From Trinickia violacea (GTDB taxonomy: Bacteria > Pseudomonadota > Gammaproteobacteria > Burkholderiales > Burkholderiaceae), in contig NZ_CP040077.1 of the NCBI RefSeq assembly GCF_005280735.1, positions 1,364,001 to 1,428,000 of the forward strand: a DNA stretch of 64,000 nt. The letters run 5' to 3'. Made by a program: the position numbers and the translations under genes. The notes under the pieces were generated by a model. That model did not search any database. It saw only the letters and a program-made list of their open reading frames with translations, and was not told the origin of the DNA. Positions 45,158 to 53,114 of the stretch are shown in pieces. The stretch's first letter is position 1. Each line of letters opens with the position of its first letter.

Positions 45158-46285
45158 ATGAAACGAGCATTGGGTGCAATCACCTTGGCGGGCGCGCTGG
45201 CGGCGTGCGCGTATGCATGGGCAAGCGATTCGGGCAACGCGCCGAAATGGCTCACCAACATCCCGATGACGAGCGCGAAGCCGTTCGGCTTCGACATCAG
45301 CGCGACGGCGGACGGCACCTACTATTTGGCGGACGGTTCGAACGCGACGCTCGACGTATTCGATGCGAAGACGATGACGCTGCGCGACAGGATCTCCGCG
45401 GATTTCGCCGGCATCGGGCCGAGCCACGACAAGTCGGGGCCGTCGGGCGTGATTCCAGTGCCGGGGTCGTCGCTCGTCTACGTCGGCGACGTCAACGCGG
45501 TGAAGGTGATCGACGTGGCGTCGAAAGCGCTCGTCAAGCGCATCGAAGTCAGCACGAGCGGAATTCGCGCTGACGAGGGCTGTCTCGATCCGCAGCATCA
45601 CATCGTCATGTTCTCGAGCGGCGCCGAGGAGCCGCCGTTCGCCACCTTCATCAACACCGACACACAGTCGGTCATCGCCAAGGTCACGTTGAGCGACTCG
45701 ACCGGACTGGAAGCGTGCGCGTATGACCCGAAGGGCAACAACTTCGTCCTCAACAACGACGGCACGAAGGCCAATCCCAAGGGCGAGGTCGATGTGATTC
45801 CGGTGGCATCGGTACTGGAGGGCAAGCCGGCCGTATCGAACGTCTTCAAGTTGAAGGGCTGCGAAGGACCGAGCGGCATCGCCATGGGGCCCGGCAACGA
45901 CGCATTGATCGGCTGCGACCCGGACGAGGGCGGCAAGCAGTCCACCGTGATCATCGATCGCACCAACGGCACGACGCTCGCCGAATTGCCGTTCGGCGGC
46001 ACGGACGAAGCCGTCTACGACCCGGTCTCGAACCGCTACTTCCTCGCCGCCGGTCATCACTCGGCGGACAACGTCTCGCGCGTCGGCAACAAGGCCGCGA
46101 AGTTCGATCCCGCTCTCGGCATCGTCAATGCGAGCACGCGCAGCCTGGTCGCGGTCGTGCCGACCGGCGCCGGCGCGCATTCAGTCGCGGTCGACGGCGA
46201 ATCGCATCACGTGTTCGTCCCGTTTGCCGCGGGCCCGTCGGAGCAATTCACGGGTACCGGTGTGTCGGTCTTCGAGAGCGAATGA
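45158..46285 (+). CDS. Secreted YncE-like beta-propeller protein
   Basis: 375 residues with a Sec signal (MKRALGAITLAGALAACAYAWA; the ACAYA could also suggest but not prove a lipoprotein). The rest shows repeated YVGDVN..KVIDVAS..LVKRIEV-type blades, as in YncE/surface-layer beta-propellers. No enzyme residues can be assigned. The last gene before a strong terminator, 103 bp after the porin; possibly a periplasmic binding or scaffold protein for the substrate. Confidence 0.8.
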   Translation: MKRALGAITLAGALAACAYAWASDSGNAPKWLTNIPMTSAKPFGFDISATADGTYYLADGSNATLDVFDAKTMTLRDRISADFAGIGPSHDKSGPSGVIPVPGSSLVYVGDVNAVKVIDVASKALVKRIEVSTSGIRADEGCLDPQHHIVMFSSGAEEPPFATFINTDTQSVIAKVTLSDSTGLEACAYDPKGNNFVLNNDGTKANPKGEVDVIPVASVLEGKPAVSNVFKLKGCEGPSGIAMGPGNDALIGCDPDEGGKQSTVIIDRTNGTTLAELPFGGTDEAVYDPVSNRYFLAAGHHSADNVSRVGNKAAKFDPALGIVNASTRSLVAVVPTGAGAHSVAVDGESHHVFVPFAAGPSEQFTGTGVSVFESE

Positions 46286-46317
46286 CGGATTCATCGTCGC
46301 GCGATTGAGGCGGCTTC

Positions 46318-46351
46318 CCCGTGAGACCGCCGGAGGGTCTCACGGGTTTTT
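46318..46351 (+). terminator. Rho-independent terminator
   Basis: An 11-bp stem (cccgtgagacc / ggtctcacggg), 7-nt loop and five T residues, closing the porin/beta-propeller transcript. Confidence 0.9.
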
Positions 46352-46396
46352 CCTACGCGGCGGTTTCGTCATGCCCTGTTGCGGTCCGGGCAGCGC

Positions 46397-46579
46397 TCAC
46401 GAGTTGGCGTGCTGGGCCGTGTCGGAAGCCGATCCGCTGGCGTCGCCCTGACTCTGCGGCGGCGGCTGGTAACGCGTGTGGTCGTGTTCGTGATCGACGT
46501 GAAAATGATTGCTTGCAACAGCCGAACCTGCCAGGAGCACCCCCAGCATTAGCGCGGCGCCATACATCAACGTTTTCAT
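46397..46579 (-). CDS. Small secreted histidine-rich protein
   Basis: 60 residues. Signal peptide MKTLMYGAALMLGVLLAGSAVA, then NHFHVDHEHDHTRY, a compact His/Asp cluster, and a Gln/Ser-rich tail. GGAG lies upstream of the ATG. I do not recognise the family; metal binding (zinc, nickel or copper) in the periplasm is the obvious guess. It is divergent from the secreted HbpS-like gene. Confidence 0.65.
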   Translation of the reverse strand: MKTLMYGAALMLGVLLAGSAVASNHFHVDHEHDHTRYQPPPQSQGDASGSASDTAQHANS

Positions 46580-46749
46580 GAGGGTTCTCCAGGTTCTACG
46601 TCACGCAAGCTTGAAATCAAGGCTAGGCAGATTTCGCCTGCCGCTCTAACTCGTGAATACCCGTAAAAGTGGCCGATTTTAAAAGCATTTTGGATGTCGA
46701 TTCGAATGACGGACGCGACCCTGCCGTCTGCAACAGGAAGGAGAGGGAT

Positions 46750-47295
46750 GTGAAGTTCAAGTTTTCGATTCAGCAGCTGGCGCAGGTGGCGATCGCGTCG
46801 TTGGGATTCGCGGGAGTGGTTCATTCCGTGGCTGCCGGCGAGGCCGGCGCGCTCGCGCCCGCGCCGGCCTATTCGCTCAGCTACGCGCAGACCGAAAAGC
46901 TGATCGGGCTCGCGGTCGCGGCAGCGAACGCGCGCCATCTCGCGATGAGCTTCGCGGTCGTCGATCCCGGCGGTCATCTGATCGCCGCCGCGCGCATGGA
47001 CGGGGCGCCGTTCGCGAGTCTCGATTTCGCGCGAGGCAAGGCGTTCGCGTCGGTGGCGCTCGGCGGGCAATCGGGCACGACGCTCGAGCAGCGGTACCGC
47101 GACGATCCGTCGGAATACAGCAACGTGTCCGGCGCGGGCTATTACGCCCCGTTCCTGCCGGCGGGCGGCACCTTCCCCGTCTTCTCGAACGGACATTTGC
47201 TGGGCGCATTGGGCGCAAGCGGCGCCCCGTCGGCGATTGACGACCAGGTAGTCAAGCAAGCGATCGAAGCGCTCGGCGCAAGCACCGTGCGTTGA
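46750..47295 (+). CDS. Secreted GlcG/HbpS family (DUF336) protein
   Basis: 181 residues from GTG 46750 with a strong GGAAGGAGAGG site; an earlier ATG (46669) lacks one. The N-terminus (FKFSIQQLAQVAIASLGFAGVVHSVAAGEAGA) is a signal peptide. The GlcG/HbpS fold follows: LSYAQTEKLIGLAVAAANAR, VVDPGGHLIAAARMDGAPF, LLGALGASGAPSAIDDQ. HbpS relatives bind haem or sense redox outside the cell; here it precedes an exported acetamidase/formamidase, suggesting a periplasmic step. Second family member in the window. Confidence 0.85.
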   Translation: MKFKFSIQQLAQVAIASLGFAGVVHSVAAGEAGALAPAPAYSLSYAQTEKLIGLAVAAANARHLAMSFAVVDPGGHLIAAARMDGAPFASLDFARGKAFASVALGGQSGTTLEQRYRDDPSEYSNVSGAGYYAPFLPAGGTFPVFSNGHLLGALGASGAPSAIDDQVVKQAIEALGASTVR

Positions 47296-47331
47296 GCACG
47301 CATTGTCATTGAAACTTTGTCAGGATGACTT

Positions 47332-48540
47332 ATGACACGCAACACTGAGATTGACCGCTCGGCCGGCATGGCGGCGAGCGACCTGGAGACGACGGGCGCC
47401 GAGACGCGGGATGCGACGACGATCTGCCGGCGGACGATGCTGCGGCTCGGCTTCGGCGCGCTTGCCGCGGGCGCGGCCGGCTTTGCGGGCGCGGCCCGTG
47501 CGCAATCGGCCCATGCGGCCGCAGGCGGCGCGAGTCCCCATGCGTTGCGCGGCGGCAAGGTCGTTCGCCTGGTGCCATCGTGGGACACGGTTCAGGTCGG
47601 ACGCATGGAGCCGAACGCGGTGCCGGCCGTCACGATCAAGCCGGGCGATACCGTGTGGTACGACGGGACGTGGACCAATTGGGGCAACGAAGCGAAGTAC
47701 GGGATGGGCTTCAAGGAACGCGAGCCGATCCGCAAGAAGTATCCGAACGGCGCCTTCTCGTTGATCGGCCCGGTCGTGATCGAAGGCGCGGAGCCGGGCG
47801 ATCTCGTCGAATGCCGGATGCTGAAAATGCGGACCATCGACTGGGGCTGGAACTCGGCGCCGCCGGGCGTCGGCGCGTTGCCGCACGATTTCAAGCCCTA
47901 TCTTCGCTACCTGAAGATCAATAGCGAGCGCACCCATGCGGCGTTTGTGCCCGGCGTCGACATTCCGCTGAAGCCGTTTCAGGCCTATCTCGGCACGCAA
48001 CCGCCGGGCGACCGGCCGATCAGCGCGAATTTCGCAGGCAGCTACGGCGGCAATCTGGATTGCGCCGTGCTCGGTGCCGGCACCTCGATTTTTCTGCCAG
48101 TGCAGATGACCGGCGCGCGGGTTTGGACGGGCGGCTCGATGGGGGCGTCGGGCGAGGGCAACGTCGATCAGACGTCGATCGAAACGGCGTTCGAGGAGAT
48201 GCGGATCCAGTTTCTGCTCCACAAGCAGTCGGCCCTCGACGGGCCGATGGCGGAGACGCCCGAGCACTGGATCGGCTTCGGCTTCGCCGACAGTCTGGAC
48301 AGTGCGCTGGTCGCATGCCTGCGGCAGATGATCGGCTGGCTGTCGGCCGCCACCGGCATCGCGCCGGAAGACTGCTATGGCATCTACAGCGTGGCGGGGA
48401 GCTTCCGCGTGTCGCAGTACGCGAATCAGACCGGCACGGTGTACGCGACCAAGCCGCCGAAAGGCATTCATTGCATGCTGCCCAAACGCATTTTCTCGGC
48501 GGAGTTGCAACAACGCATTTCCGATTACACGCGGGCGTGA
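47332..48540 (+). CDS. Tat-exported acetamidase/formamidase family protein
   Basis: 402 residues. A twin-arginine signal (CRRTMLRLGFGALAAGAAGFAGAARA) after an acidic N-region indicates folded export. The mature part is an FmdA/AmdA-type amidase (HALRGGKVVRLVPSWDTVQVGRMEPNAVP, DLVECRM, GGNLDCAVLGAGTSIFLPV, and a C-terminal VAGSFRVSQYANQ). Family members hydrolyse formamide or acetamide to the acid and ammonia; a periplasmic location is unusual and the true substrate may be a cyclic or aryl amide. Confidence 0.88.
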   Translation: MTRNTEIDRSAGMAASDLETTGAETRDATTICRRTMLRLGFGALAAGAAGFAGAARAQSAHAAAGGASPHALRGGKVVRLVPSWDTVQVGRMEPNAVPAVTIKPGDTVWYDGTWTNWGNEAKYGMGFKEREPIRKKYPNGAFSLIGPVVIEGAEPGDLVECRMLKMRTIDWGWNSAPPGVGALPHDFKPYLRYLKINSERTHAAFVPGVDIPLKPFQAYLGTQPPGDRPISANFAGSYGGNLDCAVLGAGTSIFLPVQMTGARVWTGGSMGASGEGNVDQTSIETAFEEMRIQFLLHKQSALDGPMAETPEHWIGFGFADSLDSALVACLRQMIGWLSAATGIAPEDCYGIYSVAGSFRVSQYANQTGTVYATKPPKGIHCMLPKRIFSAELQQRISDYTRA

Positions 48541-48638
48541 TGCAGCGTTCCTTTCCAATGTAGCGAGCAAACGGCGGTGCCGGCGCTTCCGTGTTTCGGA
48601 CGGGGGCGTGCAGGCACGCGCCGTGAGGAGTGGATGTG

Positions 48639-49964
48639 ATGGAAGTGAAAGACAAGAAGGCCGCGGTCGCGGAGGAAGCTTCCGCTGAAGTTTCCGCGGC
48701 AGTTTCCGCCGAAGTTTCCGCAACAGGCCGCGCGGGCCGGTGTTTTGCGCTGGCGGTGTGTTTTCTCATCGTCGTGCTGGACGGATTCAATACGACGTCG
48801 ATCTCGTTCGTCGTTCCGACGCTGGCGCGTGCGTGGCAACTGGCTCCGGCCTTGTTCACGCCGGTGTTCGTCGCGACGAACGTCGGTGCAGCGATCGGAT
48901 TCGTCGTCACGGGGCCGCTTGCGCATCGCATCGGACAGAGGCTCGTCGGCCTCGCGAGCGTCGTGCTGTTCGGCGGCTGCACGCTGCTTACCGTGTATGC
49001 GGGCGACATCATGAGCCTGTCCGCGATGCGCGTGCTCGCGGCGATCGGACTGGGCGCGGCATTGCCGATCGCCATCACGGCTTCCGCGGGCATCCTCGGT
49101 GCGAAGCACAAGGTCGCCGCATCCATTCTGGTGACGACCGGCATGTCCGTGGGGGCCGTCATCGGCGGCCTCGTGGGCGGGCCGCTCATGCACCGGTTCG
49201 GCTGGCAATCCGTCTTCGTGCTCGGCGGCACGCTGCCGTTCCTGGTGGTGCCCGCGTTCTACCGCGTCCTGCGAACAGCCGGGCAGGCAAGCGGGCAGCA
49301 CGCAGCGGAGCGGGGCGCAAATCAATTGAAGGCGCTATTCAAGAACGGTCTTGCGGGCTACACATGCCTGCTTTGGCTGTTCTCGTTTCTGATCTTCATG
49401 GACGTCTATGCGCTGCTGTTCTGGCTGCCGACGCTGTTGGTCGCCTTCGGCTTCTCGCTCGATCATGCCCCGGCCGGGATGGCGGCATTCAGCGTCGGCG
49501 GGCTGAGCGGCAATCTGCTGATGACGGCGGCTGTCGCGGCGATGACGCTGAAGGGCAACCTGCGCATCAAGTCGGCGCTGACCATCGGCGTGGCCTGCGT
49601 GATCGCCAGCATCGCGGCGCTGAGCCAGGCCGCCTTGCCGCCGCCAGGCGTGCTGTTGCTGATCGGCGTCATCGGCGCGGGACTTGTCAACGGCATCATG
49701 GGACAAACCGCGCTCGCAGTGGACTTCTACCCGGCGAACCTCCGCGCGACGGGTGTGGGCATGGGCCACGCGATGGGGCGGATCGGGTCGTTCGTCGGTC
49801 CGGCGATCGGCGGTGCATTGCTGTCCCTGGGCTGGGCGCCGCGCGACATCATCCTGACCGCGATCCTGCCGGCGCTCGGCGCGATCGTCACGCTCATTGC
49901 ATTGACGTTGACCGGACGCCGGGCGGGTAGCCGGGCAGCGGGTCACGCGCTGGTCGAGCACTGA
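48639..49964 (+). CDS. MFS transporter, aromatic acid:H+ symporter (AAHS) type
   Basis: 441 residues from ATG 48639 (GAGGAG 8 nt upstream; GTGs at 48630 and 48636 are also in frame). Diagnostic AAHS elements: LDGFNTTSISFVVPTLAR in TM1, GPLAHRIGQRLVGLA after TM2 and EFY-like DFYPANLRATGVG before TM11. The N-terminus contains an Ala/Ser/Glu/Val tract encoded by four 12-bp repeats (48675-48722). It probably imports an aromatic acid linked to the amidase or FAH-family gene beside it. Confidence 0.9.
   Translation: MEVKDKKAAVAEEASAEVSAAVSAEVSATGRAGRCFALAVCFLIVVLDGFNTTSISFVVPTLARAWQLAPALFTPVFVATNVGAAIGFVVTGPLAHRIGQRLVGLASVVLFGGCTLLTVYAGDIMSLSAMRVLAAIGLGAALPIAITASAGILGAKHKVAASILVTTGMSVGAVIGGLVGGPLMHRFGWQSVFVLGGTLPFLVVPAFYRVLRTAGQASGQHAAERGANQLKALFKNGLAGYTCLLWLFSFLIFMDVYALLFWLPTLLVAFGFSLDHAPAGMAAFSVGGLSGNLLMTAAVAAMTLKGNLRIKSALTIGVACVIASIAALSQAALPPPGVLLLIGVIGAGLVNGIMGQTALAVDFYPANLRATGVGMGHAMGRIGSFVGPAIGGALLSLGWAPRDIILTAILPALGAIVTLIALTLTGRRAGSRAAGHALVEH
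48675..48722. repeat. 12-bp tandem repeat in the MFS coding sequence
   Basis: Four in-frame copies of GAAGTTTCCGCN, encoding variants of Glu-Val-Ser-Ala in the cytoplasmic N-terminus of the permease. Confidence 0.85.
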
Positions 49965-50017
49965 ACTCCCCACTGCAGCTTTCTTTTCTTAACCCAACTC
50001 GAAATCACGTCTTAATC

Positions 50018-50953
50018 ATGAAAATCATTGCTTATGCGAACGCGGGTCGCACCGCGCTTGGCGTCGTCACCGGCGCGACCCACTTCATCGCCGTCCACGA
50101 TGTCGCTCCTGAGTTGCCTACCGGTCTCATCGATATCCTCGAAATGCGCGATGGCCTCGCGCGACTGCGGCAAGCGGTCGAGGGAAAATCTGGCGACCGG
50201 GCGCTCGCCGACGTGACGCTCAAGCCGTTTCTCAATCGGCCGAACGCGATGTGGGCGCTGGCGCTGAATTTCAAAAGCCACATTGCGGAAACCGGCTTGC
50301 AAACCAACCCCGACTACCCGCATCTCTTCATGCGCACGGCGGCGTCGTTCGTCGGCGCAGAAGAGCCGATCGTCGCGCCGCCGGATGAAGTGGCGCGCGC
50401 ATTCGACTACGAGGGTGAACTGGCCGTCGTCATCGGCAAGCCGGGGCGCTATATCCCCGTCGAGCGCGCCATGGAGCACGTGGCGGGCTACACCTGCTTG
50501 AACGAAGGTTCGGTGCGCGAGTATCAGATGCACAACCGCCAATTCGGCTTGGGCAAGAATTTCGAGGCATCCGGCTCGTATGGCCCTTGGCTGATGACAC
50601 CCGACGAGTTCGGCGACCCGCAACGGCACACCGTGCTCACGCGCGTCAACGGCGTCGTGCGGCAGCGTGCGCCGTTGGACGACATGCTGATCGATGTCGC
50701 CAATGTGATCAGCTACCTCAGCTGCGGCTACTCGTTGCGCCCCGGCGACCTCATTGCGATGGGCACGCCCGGCGCACTGAAGCCGCAACCAGACGATGTG
50801 GAGGGCCTCGATCTGTCGCGGCAATACGGGCCGTTCCCGACGCCGGGTCTGGTGCACATGCGGCCGGGAGACTGTGTGGAGGTCGAGATCGACGGGCTGG
50901 GCGTCCTGCGCAATCGGGTGATTGCAGACCCGTCATATGCCGGCGTCGAGTGA
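50018..50953 (+). CDS. Fumarylacetoacetate hydrolase family protein
   Basis: 311 residues of the FAH fold. Metal-binding acidic residues occur in FDYEGELAVVIGKPGR and FEASGSYGPWLMTPDE, with GTPGALK at the C-terminal side. Family members hydrolyse or decarboxylate/hydrate 2,4-diketo acids from aromatic ring cleavage. Close to an AAHS transporter and near the dioxygenase operon, it may process a ring-fission product, but it is 13 kb from that operon and its own AraC regulator is convergent. Confidence 0.88.
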   Translation: MKIIAYANAGRTALGVVTGATHFIAVHDVAPELPTGLIDILEMRDGLARLRQAVEGKSGDRALADVTLKPFLNRPNAMWALALNFKSHIAETGLQTNPDYPHLFMRTAASFVGAEEPIVAPPDEVARAFDYEGELAVVIGKPGRYIPVERAMEHVAGYTCLNEGSVREYQMHNRQFGLGKNFEASGSYGPWLMTPDEFGDPQRHTVLTRVNGVVRQRAPLDDMLIDVANVISYLSCGYSLRPGDLIAMGTPGALKPQPDDVEGLDLSRQYGPFPTPGLVHMRPGDCVEVEIDGLGVLRNRVIADPSYAGVE

Positions 50954-51033
50954 CGGATGCTGCCTGCAGGCGCCTGGCGCATGAGCCGGGCGCGTGCGGC
51001 AGCGAGCTCGACGGCGATGCCGTCTTCGCGCGA

Positions 51034-51909
51034 TCAGCCTTCGCGCGTAGTCAGCGTGACCGAGTGCCGCCGGAATTCGCTCGGCGGCACGCCCATGTGC
51101 TGCGCGAAAAAGCGCGTGAAGTGACTGTGTTCCTCGAAGCCCAGTTCGTCTGCGATGTCGGCAAGCGGCTTGTCGCTTGCGCCGAGCAGTTGGATCGCGT
51201 GCGACATGCGCACCCAGTCGATGTAATGCTGCGGCGAAATTCCCATGCAGCGCCGGAACTGCTCGAAGAATCGCGATCTTGAAAGCCCGACCTCCGCGGC
51301 GACTTGCGCAACGCTCGGGTTCGCGACCGGAGACCGCTGGATGAAGTCGAGCGCCTTGCGGATCCGGAAGTCGACTGGACGACGTGACGGCACGATGCCC
51401 GTCGTGAGCGCGGGGTCCGCGAAATCACGCCCGAGCGCCTTGATCAGATCCTCCAGAATCGGCAGGCAGCCCTCGTCGTGTGCAACGAGATGATGGGTGA
51501 TCGCGGCTGCGAGACGGTCCACATGGTGACGCACGTCCGGCGTCACCACGACCAAGCGGTTCGGGAAGAGATCGGCCGATCCGTTGTCGGCCAACTGCAA
51601 CCTGTCACGCAGCCAGGAGGGTTCGATCACCAGCGAAAGGATCAGCGACCCCATTTCGCCGTTGCCGTTTTTCGCATGCTCGACCCAGGGGTTCAGGCAG
51701 ATCGCGCCTTCGGCGGTCAGCGTGCAGTCCTCTGCAGCGACACGGAAATCGCAATCGCTTCCGCCCAGCTTGAACAGGAACTGATATTGCGAATGCGCGT
51801 GAGCGACGAGCGGCCGGATGATGAAGTTGACCGTCGCGCGGCCGAAATCGCCACGCAGGATCCAGACAGGCTTCTCTGCGTTCTCTGCATCGGTGACTAC
51901 GGTCGGCAT
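51034..51909 (-). CDS. AraC family transcriptional regulator
   Basis: 291 residues from MPTVVTDAENAEKP; the frame stays open to 51990 without a better site. N-terminal cupin-type sensor (PLVAHAHSQYQFLFKLGG), C-terminal double HTH (PSVAQVAAEVGLSRSRFFEQFRRCMGI and PLADIADELGFEEHSHFTRFFAQHMG). Convergent with the FAH-family gene and divergent from the hydrolase at 52.3 kb; it could regulate either side. Confidence 0.9.
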   Translation of the reverse strand: MPTVVTDAENAEKPVWILRGDFGRATVNFIIRPLVAHAHSQYQFLFKLGGSDCDFRVAAEDCTLTAEGAICLNPWVEHAKNGNGEMGSLILSLVIEPSWLRDRLQLADNGSADLFPNRLVVVTPDVRHHVDRLAAAITHHLVAHDEGCLPILEDLIKALGRDFADPALTTGIVPSRRPVDFRIRKALDFIQRSPVANPSVAQVAAEVGLSRSRFFEQFRRCMGISPQHYIDWVRMSHAIQLLGASDKPLADIADELGFEEHSHFTRFFAQHMGVPPSEFRRHSVTLTTREG

Positions 51910-52283
51910 ACTCAAATTCTCTCTTGGCGGATCGGCTAAGCACGTGCCGTCACGCGTGTTTCGATCAAATGCTCGCGGCAAGCATCCCATTGCGCGCGCA
52001 CTGCTTGACTCCGGAATGCGCGCACGAACGTCACTTAATCAAATGCCTGTTAACACGTCAATCGGTGAAAGCATGTTGGCCCCATTTCCGCTGCGCAGCC
52101 GCACTTGGGTGAACGAACGATTCGTGTGCTGCAGCCCGAGTGCGACTAGGCAGGTGAATTTCGGACGATTGGGTAAGTGACCGGCGCGTTCGACCAATCG
52201 CCGCGAGAGCGGCGACCCTATATTGAGAACCACGCGCATCGTGGCGCGAACAGAGCGACTCGACGTTTGACGAGAGGCAAGAC
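51910..52283. other. Divergent intergenic region (AraC gene / alpha-beta hydrolase)
   Basis: 374 bp with no recognisable gene or clear palindrome. GAGAGGCAAGAC is the ribosome-binding region of the hydrolase gene. Promoters for both neighbours must lie here, but none stands out. Confidence 0.4.
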
Positions 52284-53072
52284 ATGGGATGGTTTGAACG
52301 CGAAGGAATTCGCTTCGCTTACGAGGAATTCGGGCTGCGCACCGCACCGGCGATCGTGTTCAGTCACGGCTTTCTGATGGACGGAGCGATGTTCCAGCCG
52401 AACGTTGCCGCACTCAGTGACGTGTTTCGATGCATCGTTTGGGACCAGCGCGGCTTCGGTGCGACCGGACCGACTGATCGCACCTTCAGCTACTGGGACT
52501 CCGCTCGGGATCTGATCGGTTTGCTCGATCATCTGGAGGTCGATTCGGCTTCGCTCGTCGGCATGTCGCAAGGCGGATTCCTGTCGATGCGAGCGGCGCT
52601 GCTCGAGCCCAATCGCTTTCGCGCGCTCGCGCTGATCTCGACCCGCAGCGATCGGGATGACGAGCCGGTGAAAGCGTCGTTCGAACAGCTGAAGATCGAA
52701 TGGGCGCGCAATGGGGCGGCGAATGTGGCGTCGCCGATGGCTGCCTTCCTGTTCGGCCCGGACTATCGCGCATCGGCGTGGACCGCGAAATGGCTTCGAA
52801 TGAGTCGCGACCATTTCGAGCGTCCGGTCGACGCGCTGACGACGCGAGACGATATCACGCCTCGACTTGAGAGCATTACGCACGCGTCGATGGTGTTTCA
52901 TGGTCTGGACGATGCTGCGATCAGCCCGAGCTGCGGCGAGGCGCTCGCCTTGGGGCTGCCGAACTGCAAGGGGCTGGTGCTGGTGGACGGTGCGGGGCAC
53001 ACGCCCAATCTCACGCATCCCGCGAGCGTCAATCCGGCGTTGCGGGAGTTCTTGCTGCGCTACGGGCGTTGA
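52284..53072 (+). CDS. Alpha/beta hydrolase
   Basis: 262 residues. Canonical elements: IVFSHGFLMDGAMF (oxyanion HG), WDQRGFGATG, nucleophile elbow GMSQGGFLSMRAA, acid in FHGLDDAAI and His in GAGHTPNLTHP. The family includes 3-oxoadipate enol-lactonase (PcaD) and meta-cleavage hydrolases. With ring-cleavage genes nearby, an enol-lactonase role is possible but not shown. Transcribed alone, towards a convergent MscS gene. Confidence 0.9.
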   Translation: MGWFEREGIRFAYEEFGLRTAPAIVFSHGFLMDGAMFQPNVAALSDVFRCIVWDQRGFGATGPTDRTFSYWDSARDLIGLLDHLEVDSASLVGMSQGGFLSMRAALLEPNRFRALALISTRSDRDDEPVKASFEQLKIEWARNGAANVASPMAAFLFGPDYRASAWTAKWLRMSRDHFERPVDALTTRDDITPRLESITHASMVFHGLDDAAISPSCGEALALGLPNCKGLVLVDGAGHTPNLTHPASVNPALREFLLRYGR

Positions 53073-53114
53073 TTGAGCTCGGCTTGCCGTTACCGCTTTT
53101 CCTCTTCCGGCGCA

